Shown piece by piece: positions 34,813 through 43,893 of a DNA stretch of 64,000 nt. Each line of letters begins with the position of its first letter. The stretch's first letter is position 1. The stretch is from contig CALEUL010000049.1 of the NCBI GenBank assembly GCA_937921035.1, forward strand, positions 59,181-123,180. Direction: 5' to 3'. The position numbers were made by a program, and so were the translations under genes. The notes under the pieces were generated by a model. The model worked only from the letters and a program-made list of their open reading frames with translations, searched no databases and had not been told where the DNA came from. The stretch is from an uncultured Porphyromonadaceae bacterium (GTDB lineage Bacteria; Bacteroidota; Bacteroidia; Bacteroidales; Muribaculaceae).

Positions 34813-36453
34813 ATGAATAATCAGCACACCACAAAAATCTATGATGTCATTATCATAGGCGCAGGTGCGACCGGAGCAGGTACGGCACGCGACTGTTCCA
34901 TGCGCGGACTGTCGACTTTGCTTGTCGAACGTCTCGATTTCACTGCGGGAGCTACCGGCCGCAATCACGGCCTGCTGCACAGCGGTGCCCGTTATGCCGT
35001 AACCGACGGTGAGTCGGCATCTGAATGTATCAAGGAAAACATGATTCTTCGCCGTATCGCGCGTAACTGCGTCGAAGATACTGGTGGTTTCTTTGTAACG
35101 TTGCCCGAGGACGACCTCGGTTATCAGAAGCTCTTTGTCGAATCGTGCCACAAGGCCGGTATTAACGCCGAGATTGTAGACCCCGCGCAGGCTGTGGCTA
35201 TGGAGCCGGCCATTAACAAGGATATTATCGGTGCCGTGAAGGTGCCCGACGGCGCGGTGGATCCTTTCCGCCTTACTACCGCAAATGTGCTGGATGCTCA
35301 GCGGCATGGCGCCGACGTACTAACGTACCACAAAGTTGAAGAACTCCTTCTGGACGGAACTCGTGTGCATGGCGTCAGGGTGCGCGACGCGCGCACAGGC
35401 GAACTCAGGGACATCGAAGCTCGCCTTGTTATTAATGCCGGAGGCATATGGGGGCATGAGATTGCGGCAAAGGCCGGTATCAGAATCAATATGTTCCCGG
35501 CCAAAGGAGCTCTGCTTATCTTCGGACACCGTGTAAACAATATCGTTATTAACCGTTGCCGAAAACCCGCCGATGCCGATATCCTTGTGCCTGGCGATAC
35601 CATTTCGCTTATCGGTACAACTTCCAGCCGTGTGCCTTACGACAGTGTGGACAACATGGAGGTTACGCAGGAAGAAGTTGACATTCTCCTGCGCGAAGGC
35701 ATGCAGATTGCGCCCTCGCTGGCTTACACACGTATCCTGCGCGCTTACGCCGGCGTACGTCCTCTTGTCGCTGCCGACAACGATCCGTCCGGACGAAGCA
35801 TTAGCCGTGGCATCGTATGCCTCGATCATGCTAAGCGCGACGGCGTAGAAGGATTCATAACCATTACTGGCGGCAAGCTCATGACATACCGTCTGATGGC
35901 CGAGTGGGCTACCAACATGGCTTGCGAGAAGTTAGGCGTGAACGCGCCATGCCGGACAGCCGAACTTCCGTTGCCCGGTTCAGAACCCGAAGCTCCTGAA
36001 AAACAGGAAAAATCACATATAATATCGCTAAGCACCGAACAGCTTGCAATCGAAGGACGCCACGGCTCGCTGTCATATCAGATTCCTACGGATGTAAACG
36101 ACGACGCGATGGTGTGCGAGTGCGAGAAAGTTTCTGTCGGCGAGATAAAATATGCTATCGACAAGCTGCACGTAAACAACCTTGTGAATCTGCGCCGACG
36201 CACACGCCTCGGCATGGGTACTTGCCAGGGAAGCATATGCGCTTGCCGCGCTTCGGCAATAATGTCCAAACGTTTTGGCCAGACTGCCGCTCTGACAGAT
36301 CTGGAGAGCTTTGTCAACGAGCGCTGGAAAGGAATGCGCCCGGTGGCTTGGGGTCAGACGCTTGTGGAGGCCGAATTCTCTGCTTGGATCTACGAGGGCG
36401 TTTGCGGCATTGGCAATATCAACAACGAAAAAACAATCTGCGCTAACAAATGA
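34813..36453 (+). CDS. glpA: Anaerobic glycerol-3-phosphate dehydrogenase subunit A
   Basis: 546 residues. FAD-dependent oxidation of glycerol-3-phosphate to dihydroxyacetone phosphate at the membrane. The N-terminal dinucleotide fold has GAGATGAGTARD (near residue 16); the GRNHGLLHSGARY segment follows. The C-terminal BFD-like region holds an iron-sulfur cysteine set (C-E-C-E near residue 436 and CQGSICACRAS). Its stop overlaps the glpB start (ATGA). First gene of the six-gene operon. Confidence 0.95.
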   Translation: MNNQHTTKIYDVIIIGAGATGAGTARDCSMRGLSTLLVERLDFTAGATGRNHGLLHSGARYAVTDGESASECIKENMILRRIARNCVEDTGGFFVTLPEDDLGYQKLFVESCHKAGINAEIVDPAQAVAMEPAINKDIIGAVKVPDGAVDPFRLTTANVLDAQRHGADVLTYHKVEELLLDGTRVHGVRVRDARTGELRDIEARLVINAGGIWGHEIAAKAGIRINMFPAKGALLIFGHRVNNIVINRCRKPADADILVPGDTISLIGTTSSRVPYDSVDNMEVTQEEVDILLREGMQIAPSLAYTRILRAYAGVRPLVAADNDPSGRSISRGIVCLDHAKRDGVEGFITITGGKLMTYRLMAEWATNMACEKLGVNAPCRTAELPLPGSEPEAPEKQEKSHIISLSTEQLAIEGRHGSLSYQIPTDVNDDAMVCECEKVSVGEIKYAIDKLHVNNLVNLRRRTRLGMGTCQGSICACRASAIMSKRFGQTAALTDLESFVNERWKGMRPVAWGQTLVEAEFSAWIYEGVCGIGNINNEKTICANK

Positions 36454-37691
36454 AATACGATACTATTATAATAGGTGGCGGATTGAGCGGCCTTGTCGCC
36501 GGACTTTCGCTTGCCGCGAAAAACAAACGTGTGGCTGTGATATCGCTCGGACAGAGCGCCCTCCATTTCAGTTCCGGATCCCTCGGGCTCTTGGGTACGG
36601 TAGACGGCAAAGCCGTTGAAGACCCCCTGGCTGCAATTGCTTCCCTCCCCGCCGAACATCCCTACAGCCTTATCGGCGCCGAACGTGTAAAGGAACTTGC
36701 TGCTACGGTGAAACCTTTCTTTGCCGACGCCGGCATAACTCTGCGCGGAGCCGACAACCGCAACAACGAACGAATGACCCCTATGGGCGAATTCAAACGC
36801 TGCTGGCTGACGCTCGACGATTTCATTACACGCGAAGATCTTAAAAAATATAAGAAGATTTCTGTTGTGAGCGTGCTGTCGTTCCTCGATTTCTATCCCG
36901 ATTTTATCCAGACAGGGCTGAAGAAACTCGGTATCGAATCGACGGTTTCCTATGTAACGACTCCGGAAATCGACCGCCTGCGCCGAAGCACCGCCGAGAT
37001 GCGTGCTACGAGTATCGGACGTCAGCTCTACGGCAATGCCCTCGCCGAATTCGCTGAGGCTGTAAAGGCCGCATCCGCCGACGCCGACGCTATCCTTATT
37101 CCTTGTGTGGTGGGCATGGACGACGAAGAACCGCTGAAGATTCTGCGTTCCAGTGTGGGCAAACCTCTGTTCTGCGTGGCAACCACGCCCATGAGCGTCG
37201 CCGGACAGCGAATGCAGACCCAGCTGCGTCGCCGTTTCGAGAAGATAGGAGGCACATATCTCCTTGGCGATACCGTTACCGGTGGCCGTGTGTCCGATAA
37301 GGGCAGGGTAGAGTACATTCTCACACAGAATATGGGCGACGAGAAACTTGTGGCCGACAATTATATCCTCGCCAGCGGAGGTTTCTTCAGCCGAGGCATT
37401 ATTGCCGAACCGCACAGAATTTACGAGCCTGTGTTCGGTCTCGATGTCGATGTTGACGGCGACCGCGACAAATGGTTCAGCAACTACTTCTTTGCTGAAC
37501 AGCCCTATATGAAATTCGGTGTGGCCGCCGATAAGGATTTTCACCCTCGTAAAAACGGCAGGACGATAGACAATCTTTATGCCGTGGGCGCGGTTATCGG
37601 CGGACACGACGCTCTTAAAGAAGAGTCCGGTGCTGGCACGGCCGTCCTCACTGCCATGCACGTTGCTGCAATGATTCTCAAAAACAACTAA
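36450..37691 (+). CDS. glpB: Anaerobic glycerol-3-phosphate dehydrogenase subunit B
   Basis: 413 residues. Flavoprotein subunit with the FAD-binding start IIIGGGLSGLVAGLSLA and the C-terminal NLYAVGAVIGGHD motif typical of GlpB. It overlaps glpA by four bases (ATGA) and is followed five bases later by glpC. It passes electrons from GlpA to GlpC. Confidence 0.93.
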   Translation: MKYDTIIIGGGLSGLVAGLSLAAKNKRVAVISLGQSALHFSSGSLGLLGTVDGKAVEDPLAAIASLPAEHPYSLIGAERVKELAATVKPFFADAGITLRGADNRNNERMTPMGEFKRCWLTLDDFITREDLKKYKKISVVSVLSFLDFYPDFIQTGLKKLGIESTVSYVTTPEIDRLRRSTAEMRATSIGRQLYGNALAEFAEAVKAASADADAILIPCVVGMDDEEPLKILRSSVGKPLFCVATTPMSVAGQRMQTQLRRRFEKIGGTYLLGDTVTGGRVSDKGRVEYILTQNMGDEKLVADNYILASGGFFSRGIIAEPHRIYEPVFGLDVDVDGDRDKWFSNYFFAEQPYMKFGVAADKDFHPRKNGRTIDNLYAVGAVIGGHDALKEESGAGTAVLTAMHVAAMILKNN

Positions 37692-37695
37692 GACG

Positions 37696-38946
37696 ATGGA
37701 AGAATATCAGATAAAGAACCACAGCCGCGACAACTTCGAACAGTGCATAAAATGTACTGTATGCACTGTCTACTGCCCGGTGCTTGCCGTCAATCCCGAT
37801 TATCCCGGTCCTAAGCAGGCCGGACCCGACGGCGAACGTTACCGCCTGAAGAACCCCGAGTTCTACGACTACGCACTCAAATATTGCCTCAACTGCAAGC
37901 GTTGCGAGGTGGCTTGCCCGTCTAACGTGCATATCGGCGATATTATACAGCGCGCACGAATTACATACGACCGCAAGCCGGTGAAGCTGCGCGACCGTAT
38001 GCTCGCCGAGACCGATTTTGTGGGAACATTGGCTTCCGCTTTCGCTCCCGTTACAAACTTCACCCTCGGGCTGAAACCGGTAAAGGCTGTCCTCGACGCC
38101 ACTTTCGCTATCGACAAACACCGCACATTCCCAAAATACTCCGGCGAAAAATTCGTTTCGTGGTTCAAAAAACAGGAAGCCGCTCAGAATGCCTTCTCAA
38201 AACAGGTGGCATACTTCCACGGATGCTATGTGAACTACAACTACCCGGCACTCGGAAAGGCGTTTGTTAAAATTATGAACGCCGTGGGATATGGCGTAAC
38301 ATTGCTCGAGAAAGAGAAATGCTGCGGCGTCGCAAAAATCGCAAACCGGCTTATCGACCGCGCAAAACACGATGCCGAGATAAACATATCGTCTATCCGA
38401 AAGGCCGTCCTGGAGCAGAAGATGCCGCTGTTGGGAACAAGCTCAACATGTATGTTCACAATGCGCGACGAGTATCCTCACCTCTTGGGTATAGATAACG
38501 GGGATGTTCGCGATAAGATGATGCTCGCAACCGTTTTCCTGTACCGCTTGCTGGAGCAGGGTAAGATTAAACTCGCTTTCCGCAATGATTACAGGAAACG
38601 TATCGCATACCACACTCCGTGCCACATGCAGAAGCTCGGTTGGGCCGTATACTCCGTCGAGATGCTGAAAATGATTCCCGGCGTCGACTTTGTGAAGCTC
38701 GAATCGCAGTGCTGCGGCATCGCAGGCACTTACGGTTTCAAGAAAGAGATGTTCCCTGTCTCGCAGGCTATCGGACAGCCGCTGTTCGATTCCATAAAAG
38801 CCGAGGCGCCCGACTTTGTCGCCACCGATTGTGAAACCTGCAAATGGCAGATCGAGATGGGTACGGGAATCCCTGTTTTCAACCCGATCGAAGTTATTGC
38901 TGACGCTCTCGACGTGGAGGCGACAATAAAGCTGAATAGAAAATAA
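37696..38946 (+). CDS. glpC: Anaerobic glycerol-3-phosphate dehydrogenase subunit C
   Basis: 416 residues. Two [4Fe-4S] ferredoxin motifs (CIKCTVCTVYCP and CLNCKRCEVACP) in the first 85 residues, followed by two CCG domains (CCGVAK near residue 215 and CCGIAGTYG near residue 340). The subunit anchors the complex and hands electrons to the quinone pool. The GH97 gene starts 12 bases later. Confidence 0.95.
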   Translation: MEEYQIKNHSRDNFEQCIKCTVCTVYCPVLAVNPDYPGPKQAGPDGERYRLKNPEFYDYALKYCLNCKRCEVACPSNVHIGDIIQRARITYDRKPVKLRDRMLAETDFVGTLASAFAPVTNFTLGLKPVKAVLDATFAIDKHRTFPKYSGEKFVSWFKKQEAAQNAFSKQVAYFHGCYVNYNYPALGKAFVKIMNAVGYGVTLLEKEKCCGVAKIANRLIDRAKHDAEINISSIRKAVLEQKMPLLGTSSTCMFTMRDEYPHLLGIDNGDVRDKMMLATVFLYRLLEQGKIKLAFRNDYRKRIAYHTPCHMQKLGWAVYSVEMLKMIPGVDFVKLESQCCGIAGTYGFKKEMFPVSQAIGQPLFDSIKAEAPDFVATDCETCKWQIEMGTGIPVFNPIEVIADALDVEATIKLNRK

Positions 38947-38958
38947 CTGCTACAAGCC

Positions 38959-41073
38959 ATGAAAAAACCAATCATTCTATCACTACTTCTTGCCTCTGCT
39001 TTCATTGCCGGGGCTAATGAGTCTGTTTCGTCCCCCGACGGAAGCTTCAAGGTGGATTTCAACCTTACCGATGCCGGTGCGCCGGAGTATTCGCTTAGCC
39101 TCAACGGCAAGACAATCGTTGCCCCGAGCAAGATGGGCTTCAAGATAAAAGGTAAAGGCGATCTTGCCGAAGGTTTCCGAATCGTCAAGGTCGATACGGC
39201 TTCCTTCGACGAAACTTGGAAGCCCGTTTGGGGCGAGGAATCGGAAATTCGCAACCACTACAAGGAAATGACCGTTAGGCTGGAGCAGCCCGCCACAAAA
39301 CGACGCATGGACATTTGTTTCCGCGTTTTCGACGACGGTATGGGGTTCCGCTATGAATTCCCGCGCCAGAAGAAACTCGCACACTTTACTGTCGCCGACG
39401 AACTCACGGAATTCGCCATGACCGGCGACCATGAGGCTTACTGGATTCCCGCCGACTACGAAAGCCAGGAGTACGACTATACCCGCAGCCGTCTCTCGCA
39501 AATACGTGGTCTTATGGATCAGGCCTGGACGCACCACAACAACTGGGAGGGCCTTGTATCACCTACGGGTGTGCAGACGGCGCTTATGCTCCGTAGCGAC
39601 GATGGTCTCTACATGAACCTCCACGAAGCTGCTCTGCTGGATTATCCCGCGATGCACCTCGAGCTGAACGACACCACAAACACATTCAAGGCTCTTCTCA
39701 ATCCCGATGCCGACGGATATATGGCCGACATACATACCGATTTCAACACCCCCTGGCGTACGGTGATTGCTTCTTACGACCCTGCCGACATACTTGCTTC
39801 CCGTATAACGCTAAACCTCAACGAACCCTGCAAGATTGAGGATACTTCATGGATTAAACCCATGAAATATGTGGGCGTTTGGTGGGAGATGATCACCGGC
39901 AAGAGCAAATGGAGCTATACAAACGATCTGCCCAACGTCCACATCAGCCGTCCCGAGGAATATAAGAACGTGAAGCCTCACGGCAAGCACGGTGCCACGA
40001 CCGAGAATGTGAAGCGATACATCGACTTCGCCGCCGAGCATGGCTTCGACGGCGTGCTCGTGGAAGGATGGAACATCGGATGGGAGGACTGGTCAAACAA
40101 GTTCAAGGACGACGTGTTCGATTTCGTTACCCCATATCCCGATTTCGACCTTCCCGGCATACGCGACTATGCTAAGGCAAAAGGCGTGGAGATGATTATG
40201 CACCACGAGACCTCCAGCAGCATCCGCAACTACGAGCGTCGCCTCGACGAAGCTTATAAGTTCATGAAGGACAACGGCTACAATGCCGTCAAGAGCGGCT
40301 ATGTGGGTTTTATCCTTCCACGCGGAAGCAAGCACTTCAGCCAGTGGAGCGTAAACCACTACCAGTATGCCGTCGAAAAGGCTGCCGAATACAAGATTAT
40401 GGTTAACGCCCACGAGGCCGTGCGCCCCACCGGCCTGTGCCGCACATGGCCCAACCTTATCGGTAACGAAAGCGCCCGTGGCACCGAGTACCAGGCCTTC
40501 GGCGGCAGCAAGCCATACCATACCACAATTCTGCCTTTCACTCGTCTGATAGGCGGCCCGATGGACTATACTCCCGGCATTTTCGAAAACGACATATCCA
40601 AGTTCGCCCCAAAGAAATCGTGGGTGAACACTACGCTCTCCAATCAGCTCTCGCTCTACGTTACAATGTCGAGCCCCCTGCAGATGGCGGCCGACTTCCC
40701 CGAGCACTACGAGAAGTTTATGGATGCCTTCCAGTTTATCAAGGATGTCGCCCTCGACTGGGACAAGAGCTACTATCTCGAGGCCGAGCCGATGGAATAT
40801 CTCACTGTGGCCCGTAAGGAAAAAGGTGCCGACCGCTGGTTTGTGGGCGGTACTAACGGCGAAGCTCCGCGCGAGGCCGTTGTCGATTTCTCCTTCCTCC
40901 CCAAAGGTAAGTACAACGTAACTGTATATCGCGATGGCAAGGACGCTCACTACCGCAACAATCCGCAGAGCTATGTTATCGAGAACAAAAAGATAACAGA
41001 AAAAAGCAAGCTCAAGGTCTTCGAGGCCGCCGGTGGCGGTTTTGCAATGACTGTCACTCCAGCTACGAAATAA
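38959..41073 (+). CDS. GH97 family glycoside hydrolase (inverting alpha-glucosidase type), periplasmic
   Basis: 704 residues with a signal peptide (1-19). N-terminal beta-sandwich, central TIM barrel and C-terminal beta domain, as in SusB. By spacing to the SusB active site I read the bases as Glu417 (HHETSS) and Glu486 (NAHEAVRP), the acid as Glu510 (ARGTE) and the calcium ligand Glu504 (GNES); this is the inverting alpha-glucosidase set, not the retaining alpha-galactosidase one. It lies 12 bases after glpC and 27 before glpT, an unusual place for a glycosidase. It may remove alpha-glucosyl groups from glycerol-phosphate compounds (inference). Confidence 0.92.
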   Translation: MKKPIILSLLLASAFIAGANESVSSPDGSFKVDFNLTDAGAPEYSLSLNGKTIVAPSKMGFKIKGKGDLAEGFRIVKVDTASFDETWKPVWGEESEIRNHYKEMTVRLEQPATKRRMDICFRVFDDGMGFRYEFPRQKKLAHFTVADELTEFAMTGDHEAYWIPADYESQEYDYTRSRLSQIRGLMDQAWTHHNNWEGLVSPTGVQTALMLRSDDGLYMNLHEAALLDYPAMHLELNDTTNTFKALLNPDADGYMADIHTDFNTPWRTVIASYDPADILASRITLNLNEPCKIEDTSWIKPMKYVGVWWEMITGKSKWSYTNDLPNVHISRPEEYKNVKPHGKHGATTENVKRYIDFAAEHGFDGVLVEGWNIGWEDWSNKFKDDVFDFVTPYPDFDLPGIRDYAKAKGVEMIMHHETSSSIRNYERRLDEAYKFMKDNGYNAVKSGYVGFILPRGSKHFSQWSVNHYQYAVEKAAEYKIMVNAHEAVRPTGLCRTWPNLIGNESARGTEYQAFGGSKPYHTTILPFTRLIGGPMDYTPGIFENDISKFAPKKSWVNTTLSNQLSLYVTMSSPLQMAADFPEHYEKFMDAFQFIKDVALDWDKSYYLEAEPMEYLTVARKEKGADRWFVGGTNGEAPREAVVDFSFLPKGKYNVTVYRDGKDAHYRNNPQSYVIENKKITEKSKLKVFEAAGGGFAMTVTPATK

Positions 41074-41100
41074 ACACGTCTAAACCTATCACATATTCTA

Positions 41101-42627
41101 ATGGCAAAAGAAAATATCTACGGCGACTGGTCTCCGGACGTCGTCAAGAAATTCAAAAGCTGGCAGTTCCGCACAATCCTTGTGTCGATGATCGGATACG
41201 CCATCTACTACTTTGTCCGCAAAAACTTTTCCGTGGCAATGCCGGGGCTTACCGCGCAGTATGGCATTTCAAACACCAGTTTCGGTATCATCATCGGTAT
41301 AAGCTCGCTCATATATGGCCTTTCGCGCTTTGTAAACGGCTTTGTTGTCGATAAGGCAAGCTCGCGACTGGTTATGGCCATCGGCCTGCTGCTGTGCGCG
41401 GCATGTAACTTTGCCTTCGGCTTCGGCGTTAATATCAGTTCGTGGATTACGGGCGTCGACGCCGGTCCCGACTTCCTCAACATGCTCGTCCTCGTCATGG
41501 CCGTTACAATCGTGTTCAACCAGTATTTCCAGGGCATCGGCTATCCTCCATGCGCACGACTGCTGCCCACGTGGATTCATCCGTCGGAGCTTGCCACCAA
41601 GATGTCTATCTGGAACACCTCGCACTCCATTGGCGCTGGTGCAGCTGTTTTCTTCTGCGGTATCATTATGGGCTCGATGGGCCACGACTATAGCGCCGAC
41701 CCCGAGATAATCAGCCGTATAGCGCATAACCTCAACCTCGATCCAAACAACGCCGACAATCTAAAGCAGATCATGAGCTACGCATCCCATTGGGACGCAT
41801 GGCGCTGGTGCTTCTGGATTCCCGCAATAATTGCCCTCGGCGGCGCTCTGTGGCTCTACATCGGCCTCCGCGACGACCCCCGTTCTGTCGGCCTGCCCGA
41901 ACTCCCGGGCACAAGCACTGGCAAGAAAGATGGTAAAAAATCGGCATCGCACTCCAAGTTCCTCAAGGTTATGGTATGGACAAACCGCTGGATCTGGACC
42001 CTCTGCATCGCTAACGTATTTGTATATGTCATGCGAATGGGTATCCTCGACTGGGGGCCCAAGTTCCTCACCGAAGCACGCGGCATGTCCATCGAAATGG
42101 CCGCCCTCTCTGTGGCTATCTTCGAGATGTGTGCAATCGTTGGAACAATCGCTGCCGGATGGGCCACCGACCACATCTTCAAGGGCAAGGCTCACCGCAT
42201 GTGCCTCGTGTGCATGTTCGGCGCCGTTCTTTTCATGACCATGTTCATCTTCCTCACCGGTATTCCCACTGCGCTGTCTGTCGCCTTGCTCGCTATGGCC
42301 GGATTCTTTATCTACGGCCCGCAGGCCCTTATCGGCATCGCATCCGCAAACCAGGCAACAAAGGACGCCTCCGCCACGGCAAACGGTCTGGCCGGTATTT
42401 TCGGATATGTCGGTTCCTTCCTCTCCGCTATCGGCATCGGTATCATTTCCGACAAGTACGGCTGGAACACCGTATTCATCCTCATTATTGGTGTTGGTAT
42501 CCTCGGTGCAATCACATTCATCACCATGTGGAAAGCGCCCCGCGACGGATACGACCGCTCCAACAATTTCTATGAAAACGAGGAAGCCCTTGCTAAGGCT
42601 GGAGACCTCAACGACACCGACATTTAA
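41101..42627 (+). CDS. glpT: GlpT-type glycerol-3-phosphate:phosphate antiporter (MFS)
   Basis: 508 residues with twelve membrane helices of the organophosphate:phosphate antiporter family. The N-terminal YAIYYFVRKNFSVAMPGL has the conserved Arg that helps bind phosphate in GlpT/UhpT; the second half has the matching RMGILDWGPKFL segment. In this operon it should import glycerol-3-phosphate made by the secreted phosphodiesterases. A hexose-phosphate preference cannot be excluded from sequence alone. Confidence 0.9.
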   Translation: MAKENIYGDWSPDVVKKFKSWQFRTILVSMIGYAIYYFVRKNFSVAMPGLTAQYGISNTSFGIIIGISSLIYGLSRFVNGFVVDKASSRLVMAIGLLLCAACNFAFGFGVNISSWITGVDAGPDFLNMLVLVMAVTIVFNQYFQGIGYPPCARLLPTWIHPSELATKMSIWNTSHSIGAGAAVFFCGIIMGSMGHDYSADPEIISRIAHNLNLDPNNADNLKQIMSYASHWDAWRWCFWIPAIIALGGALWLYIGLRDDPRSVGLPELPGTSTGKKDGKKSASHSKFLKVMVWTNRWIWTLCIANVFVYVMRMGILDWGPKFLTEARGMSIEMAALSVAIFEMCAIVGTIAAGWATDHIFKGKAHRMCLVCMFGAVLFMTMFIFLTGIPTALSVALLAMAGFFIYGPQALIGIASANQATKDASATANGLAGIFGYVGSFLSAIGIGIISDKYGWNTVFILIIGVGILGAITFITMWKAPRDGYDRSNNFYENEEALAKAGDLNDTDI

Positions 42628-42636
42628 TCATTCACT

Positions 42637-43503
42637 ATGACTAAAGATTTCGACAAATATGTAAGCCCCATGAGCCACGACGAGCTCATGGAGGCTTGCC
42701 GTAAAATCCGCCACGTGGCCCTGGATATGGACGGCACTATATATATGGGTTCAACCCTCTTCCCTTTCACAAAGGATTTCCTGGCTATGCTCTCCGCTAA
42801 CGGCATCGGTTATTCCTTCCTCACCAACAACCCCACCCGAAGCATCGACGATTACCTTGCCAAGCTGGCAAAACTCGGCATCGAGGCCGACCGCGACCAG
42901 ATGTACACAACCGCCGTGGCAACTATCGACTATCTGAAGGAGAACATGCCGCAGGTTAAGACCCTCTATGTTGTCGGCACACCGAGCATGGAGGCCGAAT
43001 TCCGCCGTGCCGGATTCGTCCTCACCGAACCCGACGCCCCCGGGAATCCCGACGCCCTCGTCGTGGCATTCGATACAACGCTCACATATCCCAAGCTCTG
43101 CCGTGCGTCATATCTCGCTACACAGGGCATTCCCTACATCGCCACAAACCCCGACCGTGTTTGCCCCACCGACCAGCCTACAGTGCTTGTCGACTGTGGC
43201 TCGCTCTGCAAGTGCATCGAGCACGCCACCGGACGTCAGCCCGACCTCGTAATTGGCAAGCCAAATCCCGACATGCTCTCCGGCATACGCTATCGCCACG
43301 GCCTGCAGGCCGACGAGATTGCCATGTGCGGCGACCGCATATACACCGACGTCAAGATGGCCCAGAATGCCGGTGCGCTCGGTGTCCTCGTCCTCTCCGG
43401 CGAGACAACCCTGGAGACGGCCATGAACAACGACCCCAATCCCCCCATCACCGCCGAGAACATCGCCGAATTCGGCGAACTCCTTCTTGAGAGCCGCCGA
43501 TAA
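42637..43503 (+). CDS. HAD-IIA family phosphatase, possibly glycerol-3-phosphate phosphatase
   Basis: 288 residues. HAD motifs: Asp30/Asp32 in ALDMDGTIYMG, LTNNPTRS as motif II with the class IIA cap after it, the lysine in IGKPNPDM, and CGDRIYTDV as motif III/IV. This is the NagD/PGP group, which includes known glycerol-3-phosphate phosphatases. It is the last gene of the glp operon, 9 bases after glpT, so a role in draining excess glycerol-3-phosphate to glycerol is plausible but inferred. Confidence 0.88.
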   Translation: MTKDFDKYVSPMSHDELMEACRKIRHVALDMDGTIYMGSTLFPFTKDFLAMLSANGIGYSFLTNNPTRSIDDYLAKLAKLGIEADRDQMYTTAVATIDYLKENMPQVKTLYVVGTPSMEAEFRRAGFVLTEPDAPGNPDALVVAFDTTLTYPKLCRASYLATQGIPYIATNPDRVCPTDQPTVLVDCGSLCKCIEHATGRQPDLVIGKPNPDMLSGIRYRHGLQADEIAMCGDRIYTDVKMAQNAGALGVLVLSGETTLETAMNNDPNPPITAENIAEFGELLLESRR

Positions 43504-43518
43504 AAAACAATAAAGAAA

Positions 43519-43557
43519 CAGCCTCCGCCGCGCCCGCGTAGCGGAGGCTGCTTTTTT
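43519..43557 (+). terminator. Terminator of the glp operon
   Basis: Ten-pair perfect stem CAGCCTCCGC/GCGGAGGCTG followed by CTTTTTT. Confidence 0.92.
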
Positions 43558-43559
43558 AT

Positions 43560-43811
43560 GTAAAAATGATAAATGCGCGAAAAAATGTGCTCGACTGTGT
43601 CATTAAGGAAGAGAGAGGTTTCCTTATCATCCTTTACATAGATATGAAACTCCCCCAGTAGAGTGTTAAGTGCCAGTTTGCGAAGTTGCTTCAGGGCACC
43701 TTCAACCGGAATCAGTTTCCCCAGTCTCTGCCGTGGGACAAACTCCGTTTCGCCGGGTATGATAGGACAATCGTTGACGGTATCATATTGTGGCCATATT
43801 GAAGATAGTCC
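43560..43811 (-). pseudogene. Remnant of an unrecognised gene
   Basis: A minus-strand frame without a start codon stays open from a TGA at 43814-43812 into the glp terminator. It reads like real protein (WPQYDTVNDCPIIPGETEFV, then RQRLGKLIPVEGALKQLRKL and LLGEFHIYVKDDKET). The N-terminal end appears lost next to the AAA ATPase gene. A second short ATG frame (43712-43894) overlaps it in another phase, consistent with frameshift decay. No family recognised. This is the content of the 390-base gap between the HAD and AAA genes. Confidence 0.35.
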
Positions 43812-43893
43812 TCAAAAATGCCATGATTGACTTTCACTTCTGCATACTCGGTTGGAATAGCTCCTCGATGCTTTGTTTTTCTTTTCATTGGCA

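Noticed and set aside
36390..37661. 423-codon open frame antisense to glpB
   Set aside because: The sense strand encodes a clear GlpB in a tight operon; the antisense product resembles no family.
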